36,630 nt of DNA, taken from contig JAKFVC010000159.1 of NCBI GenBank assembly GCA_021732415.1, positions 1 through 36,630 of the forward strand, in the 5' to 3' direction. Below, in pieces: positions 32,914-36,630 of the stretch. A model generated the notes under the pieces. It was not told the origin of the DNA. It made no database searches and saw only the letters and a program-made list of their open reading frames with translations. The number at the start of each line of letters is the position of its first letter. Position 1 is the stretch's first letter. A program made the position numbers and the translations under genes. This DNA is from Planctomycetaceae bacterium. Lineage in GTDB: Bacteria; Planctomycetota; Planctomycetia; Planctomycetales; Planctomycetaceae.

Positions 32914-34350
32914 CTAGCGTGACAGTTGCACTGGGGTCAGGCTTTGGACTTGCATGCGGTCGTACCGGATCCGCTGGTCGAATCCTCGGGGACCGGTCAG
33001 GCCCATTGCCTGGCCGACGTATTGGTCGAGGTTGATTCCGGGGGCGGCGTCCAGATAGCACAGGATGCGGCGATCCGGGGCGGCGATGACGTATTGCGGA
33101 GTGCCCGGCGGTGCGTTCGGCAGGCGGTGGATGATCCCCGCTCCGGTGAATCGTGATGTGGGGCGGCTGCCCGGGGAATTTGGTGCGGTGGGAACTGCAG
33201 GCACAGGGGCCGCGGGATTCGGGGCGATGCGTAATGTGTCGCGGGAGACGCGGGGCGCGGTCGCATTCGGGTCTCCGGAATCGAGCGGTTGCGTGGCCAG
33301 CGGTTGATTGAAGCGGGCGCGTTTCGCCATGATCAGGGCTTCGTCGTGGCGTCCCTGGTATTCGTCCAGCCGGGCGAGGCGTTGATCGATCTGGGCGACG
33401 ATCGGCGATTTGCCGGCCGTTTCCTTGAGCGATTCCAGGTCCTCACGCTGCGGGCCCAGTTCCCAGTCGGCTGCGGGTTGGCTGAGGATTTGGGCCAGTT
33501 CCTGATCGAGGATCTTCAATTCTTCACGAATCGCGACGTCCTGGCTGTGGCCGAGAGTCGGAGCAATGGCCGCTCCTTCGGGCAGGTCGGCGAACGGATC
33601 GGCTACTTCGGGTTTACGTCCGGGGGGGCCGAATTTCGGGGCGTTACCGCCACCCAGATCTTTGTCGGCGATGTAAGCGGGACCTTCGGCGGCAGGTGTC
33701 TTGCCGCGCGGTTTCGTCGGGCCGGCAATTTTTTCCGTCGGGCTCTCAACTGCGTGGGCGCCGGTCGATTCGGGGATATTCTTGATTTTGCCGTCGCCGG
33801 TCTGGGCCAGGACTTTCGGGGTGCCGTCAGGGTTAAGTTCGACGAGGTGACTCCCCTTGATCCAGCGATGTTCGCCGCGTGGCGGCTTGATCTGCAGCCA
33901 CTGGTCCTTGCCTTTGTCCGAATCGAGGATCTGTTCGCCGAGGATTTCGACGGTATCACCCTGGTTGAGACGCACTTGTTCGACATCGCGCTGGGCGCTC
34001 CCGAACGCACCGACGCGGACGACGATACCGTTTTCCTTCACGGTCCCCTGATTTCCATTGCGCACGACGTAGCGGCTGAGGATCCAGCTATAGCTGCCGG
34101 GCGGAGGAGTGATCATGAACCAGCCGCCGGGATCCTTGCGCAGAACGTGCACCCGATCGCCGTTCTTCAGCTTCGCCGTCGGGTAATGTTTCTCCGTCCC
34201 GGGGCCACTGCGCACGTAGATCTCTTCACCGGCGGCCGACTGCACTGCGGCATCAAACGGCTGAATCGGGGCGGCGTGAGCAAGCGTGGCGCAAGCGCAA
34301 CCGACAAACAGGCCTGTCAGAATCATCAGAGTTGGGCGAGTAAATGACAT
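32914..34350 (-). CDS. Exported protein with two bacterial SH3 domains
   Basis: A 478-residue secreted or envelope protein. Signal peptide about 1-27 (LMILTGLFVGCACATLAHAA). Two SH3b domains follow: about 38-95 (EIYVRSGPGTEKHYPTAKL, GDRVHVLRKDPGGWFMITPP) and about 103-172 (IVVRVGAFGSAQRDVEQVRL, GDTVEILGEQ, DQWLQIKPPRGEHRWIKG). SH3b domains often bind peptidoglycan or peptide ligands. A low-complexity middle and a probable helical segment (about 260-350, EELKILDQELAQIL) come next. The conserved-looking C-terminus (YVIAAPDRRILCYLDAAPG, NLDQYVGQAMGLTGPRGF) may be a third small beta domain. ATG at 34350 is set by a strong AGGAGG eight bases upstream. It is divergent from the histidine kinase gene. 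The role is probably structural in the envelope; no catalytic motif is seen. Confidence 0.85.
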   Translation of the reverse strand: MSFTRPTLMILTGLFVGCACATLAHAAPIQPFDAAVQSAAGEEIYVRSGPGTEKHYPTAKLKNGDRVHVLRKDPGGWFMITPPPGSYSWILSRYVVRNGNQGTVKENGIVVRVGAFGSAQRDVEQVRLNQGDTVEILGEQILDSDKGKDQWLQIKPPRGEHRWIKGSHLVELNPDGTPKVLAQTGDGKIKNIPESTGAHAVESPTEKIAGPTKPRGKTPAAEGPAYIADKDLGGGNAPKFGPPGRKPEVADPFADLPEGAAIAPTLGHSQDVAIREELKILDQELAQILSQPAADWELGPQREDLESLKETAGKSPIVAQIDQRLARLDEYQGRHDEALIMAKRARFNQPLATQPLDSGDPNATAPRVSRDTLRIAPNPAAPVPAVPTAPNSPGSRPTSRFTGAGIIHRLPNAPPGTPQYVIAAPDRRILCYLDAAPGINLDQYVGQAMGLTGPRGFDQRIRYDRMQVQSLTPVQLSR

Positions 34351-34883
34351 AAGGCCCACCTCCTGCAGGGGCTGGCGTGTGGAGGTCGTGAGTTAACGAG
34401 AACGAGGGATGATTTTTGGCGGAGAGAAAGACGTGTGGGCGGATTGGTAATGGAAGAGGGGGATTTTCACAAGAGCAAGTTGGAGGGGAGGAAATGACTA
34501 ATGTCTAAATCCTAATGTCTAAAAGGGATATCTATTTAGAATCGCTAACAAACTGGTCGATCAGGCCCCCGTCGGGCTTGTCCCGGCGGAGCCCTGACTG
34601 GCCAGCTACCAGGGAGAAACGCGTTGAGAATTCTGTAAAACTCGCTGTTGGGTAGCTGACCAGTCAGCGCTCCGTTGGGACAAGCCCAACGGGGGCGGTT
34701 TTGAAATGCCCCACCAATAGCGGCTGCACCGCCGTCACCTCAGAAGGCTTTCTTCTCCTTTTAGACATTAGGATTTAGACATTAGTCATTTCCTCAATCC
34801 CCAGTTCCGCATAGACTTACTGTCGCGAGGGCGCGGATCGATTTCCGCAGGCTGTTGAGTCGGTCCGAGACAGGAATTCCGAT
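34351..34883. other. Intergenic region between divergent genes
   Basis: About 530 bp, mostly occupied by the nested repeat at 34491-34792. Promoters for the divergent SH3-domain and kinase genes are expected on either side of it but were not identified. Confidence 0.55.
34491..34792. repeat. Nested palindromic element: TAATGTCTAAA outer, TTGGGCTTGTCCC inner
   Basis: Outer arms 34491-34526 and 34757-34792 are perfect 36-nt reverse complements, the same family as 13920-14183. Enclosed is a complete TTGGGCTTGTCCC/TGACTGGCCAGCTACC element (about 34560-34731), the family seen with an insertion at 20193-20536. This is direct evidence of one repeat lying inside another. Confidence 0.9.
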
Positions 34884-36545
34884 ATGGGTACTCGCACGAT
34901 TGTCATTGCCACCTGGCCCGTCATTGCCACCAGCTTGCTGCTGCTGGGGCTGGGAGTGCTGGCGGCGTGGTGGGTTGATAAGACGCAAAGTGATAACTCG
35001 TTGCTGATTGCGCAAGAGGTCCACGGTGTCGTCGCGGCGCAGGATCTCTATACCAAGATGCGCGAATTCCGACGCAATCTGGATCTCTTCCTGCGGACGG
35101 GCAGCCAGATCGAATTCAACAAGATTGAATCGCACCGGACGGAAACCCAGGAACTGCTCGGTGAGGCCAAACGGTCGGCTCGTACGCCAGCGGAGCAGCA
35201 ATTGGTGGAAGTCGTCGAACGCGGCTACATCCATTTTTATGACGAGTACCGGCGTATTCAGTTGGCTGAGCCCCAGGAGCATCAGCAGAAGGCGCTCGCC
35301 ACGCTGGTCGATCAGATCCTGACCAAGGAAGTCCTGGAGCCGGCCCAGAAATGCGTCGACTACAACCGGCAGGTGATCGAGACGTCGAATACGGCCTTGA
35401 AACAAACGGCCAAGCGGATTCGGATCGGTTTCATCTTACTGGGGACGTGCGGCTCACTGGCTGGTCTGGCTTTGGGCGTGGGGGTCGCACTGAATCTGCG
35501 CAAGACGATGGTCAAACTGCATGTCTCGGTCCAGGGCGTGGCCGGACGACTGACGGAAGTCCTGGGCCCGGTGACTCTCTCGGAAGGGACGACGATGCAG
35601 GAACTGCAGCTCAGTCTGCAGGCGATGGAGCAGCATATTGCCGATGTCGTGGAGCGTCTGCAGCGACAAGACTTGGAAATCCTGCGGCGCGAGCAACTCG
35701 CTTCGATGGGACAGATGGCCGCGGGGTTGGCTCATGAGTTGCGCAATCCGCTGATGCCGATGAAGATGCTGGTCCAGTCGGCGGTGCAGAAGGGGGACGA
35801 TGGCCCCGGCTTGCGTGGCCGCAGCTTGCAGGTGATGAACGAAGAAATCGGCCGCATGGAGACATCACTCCAGGCGTTCCTGGATTTTGCCCGACCGCCG
35901 CAGTTGGAGAAGAACGTCTTCGACATGCGGACGTTGTGCATTCAAACTGAAGAACTGGTGTCGGCGCGAGCCGCATCGCAGGAAGTGCGGTTTGTCGATC
36001 GTTTTCCCGATCATCCCGTGCGAGTCTACGCCGACGCGGGGCAGTTCCGCCAGGTCTTGTTGAATCTCGTCTTGAATGCTCTGGATGCCTTGCCGAATGG
36101 GGGCACGATCGAAATCAAGATCGAGGCTCGGCCAGACGACCAGGAAGGTGGGCGATCAACGGTTGATGCCGTGCGGCTGGCCGAATTTGCGCTGGCTCCG
36201 ACCGGATTGCGTCAGGTGCCGCAGAAAGTGTCATCGGAAAACCCGTTGTCGCGGCACAGCCTGGCCAAGTGGTCGCGAACGGAGCTGGTCGAATCGGGAT
36301 GGTGCGTGGTGACCGTGCGGGATACGGGTATTGGCATGCCACCGGAACTTGTCGAACGGATTTTTGAACCGTTCGTGACGACCAAGGAAACGGGGCATGG
36401 ACTGGGACTCTCGACGTGCCGCCGTGTCGTTCAGGCGCATGGCGGGACCATCACGGCAGCGAATCGGCCCGAAGGAGGGGCGGTCTTTAGCTTTCGTGTC
36501 CATATGATTCGGGACGACCTGCCGACCATCGTGCCGCTGCCGTGA
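34884..36545 (+). CDS. Membrane sensor histidine kinase
   Basis: Two-component sensor kinase, 553 residues. Membrane helix 1 is about 8-30 (ATWPVIATSLLLLGLGVLAAW), a helical sensor region runs from about 35 to 175, and helix 2 is about 181-205 (GFILLGTCGSLAGLALGVGVAL). A HAMP-like/coiled linker leads to the phosphorylated His284 in LAHELRNPLMPMKM. The ATPase domain shows the N box (VLLNLVLNALDALPNGG), G1 DTGIGMPPE, the F box FEPFVTTKETG and G2 HGLGLSTCRRVVQAHGG. All catalytic motifs are intact. About 50 extra residues, rich in Arg and Ser, lie between the N box strand and G1. ATG at 34884 has AGGA eight bases upstream. A cognate response regulator, possibly NtrC-like, may follow beyond the window. 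The signal is unknown. Confidence 0.94.
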   Translation: MGTRTIVIATWPVIATSLLLLGLGVLAAWWVDKTQSDNSLLIAQEVHGVVAAQDLYTKMREFRRNLDLFLRTGSQIEFNKIESHRTETQELLGEAKRSARTPAEQQLVEVVERGYIHFYDEYRRIQLAEPQEHQQKALATLVDQILTKEVLEPAQKCVDYNRQVIETSNTALKQTAKRIRIGFILLGTCGSLAGLALGVGVALNLRKTMVKLHVSVQGVAGRLTEVLGPVTLSEGTTMQELQLSLQAMEQHIADVVERLQRQDLEILRREQLASMGQMAAGLAHELRNPLMPMKMLVQSAVQKGDDGPGLRGRSLQVMNEEIGRMETSLQAFLDFARPPQLEKNVFDMRTLCIQTEELVSARAASQEVRFVDRFPDHPVRVYADAGQFRQVLLNLVLNALDALPNGGTIEIKIEARPDDQEGGRSTVDAVRLAEFALAPTGLRQVPQKVSSENPLSRHSLAKWSRTELVESGWCVVTVRDTGIGMPPELVERIFEPFVTTKETGHGLGLSTCRRVVQAHGGTITAANRPEGGAVFSFRVHMIRDDLPTIVPLP

Positions 36546-36630
36546 TCAACAATCGATTAGGCGAGCCCAGTCCCGCAAACAAATGAAGGAGACTGCTCCG
36601 CTCGCCCTGGCCGGAAAAGCGAACCGGGCG

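Overview
The window looks like chromosomal DNA from a planctomycete (Planctomycetota, probably Planctomycetia). The pointers are a planctomycete-type cytochrome c/DUF1549/DUF1553 protein between two DUF1501 proteins, an excisionase-type HTH fused to a receiver domain, several Tat-exported enzymes, loose gene spacing, and many intergenic inverted repeats. This assignment comes from gene content only; no rRNA or tRNA gene was seen.

Layout. 0-3.4 kb: an exported HtrA-like protease (minus strand), repeats and a small hypothetical protein. 3.4-6 kb: an ABC-exporter-like protein whose nucleotide-binding domain has lost nearly every ATP-handling residue, then a small membrane protein. 6.4-12 kb: leuB, a pseudo-receiver, a GT4 glycosyltransferase and a convergent, C-terminally short SecA paralogue. 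12.5-17.8 kb: an HTH-receiver regulator, prfB with an intact programmed +1 frameshift site, a rhomboid protease and a Tat-exported beta-carbonic anhydrase. 17.9-22 kb: a beta-propeller phytase-like protein, an alpha/beta hydrolase, a small zinc-ribbon membrane protein and a Tat-exported TIM-barrel isomerase. 22-28.7 kb: DUF1501 / PSCyt1-DUF1549-CBM-DUF1553 / DUF1501, all on the minus strand. 29-36.6 kb: a long U32 (RlhA-like) protein, two small envelope proteins, an SH3b-domain protein and a sensor histidine kinase that may continue into a two-component operon beyond the window.

Most genes stand alone rather than in tight operons. There is no phage, CRISPR array or recognisable transposase. 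The feature that ties the window together is a dense population of inverted-repeat elements in most intergenic gaps. Many are nested (an outer palindrome enclosing an unrelated inner one), they often sit just behind stop codons, and in three genes they have become coding sequence. The strongest leads are the degenerate ABC protein, the nested palindromes and their domestication as protein tails or inserts, and the short SecA paralogue. No single gene cluster here looks like a new defence or biosynthetic system.
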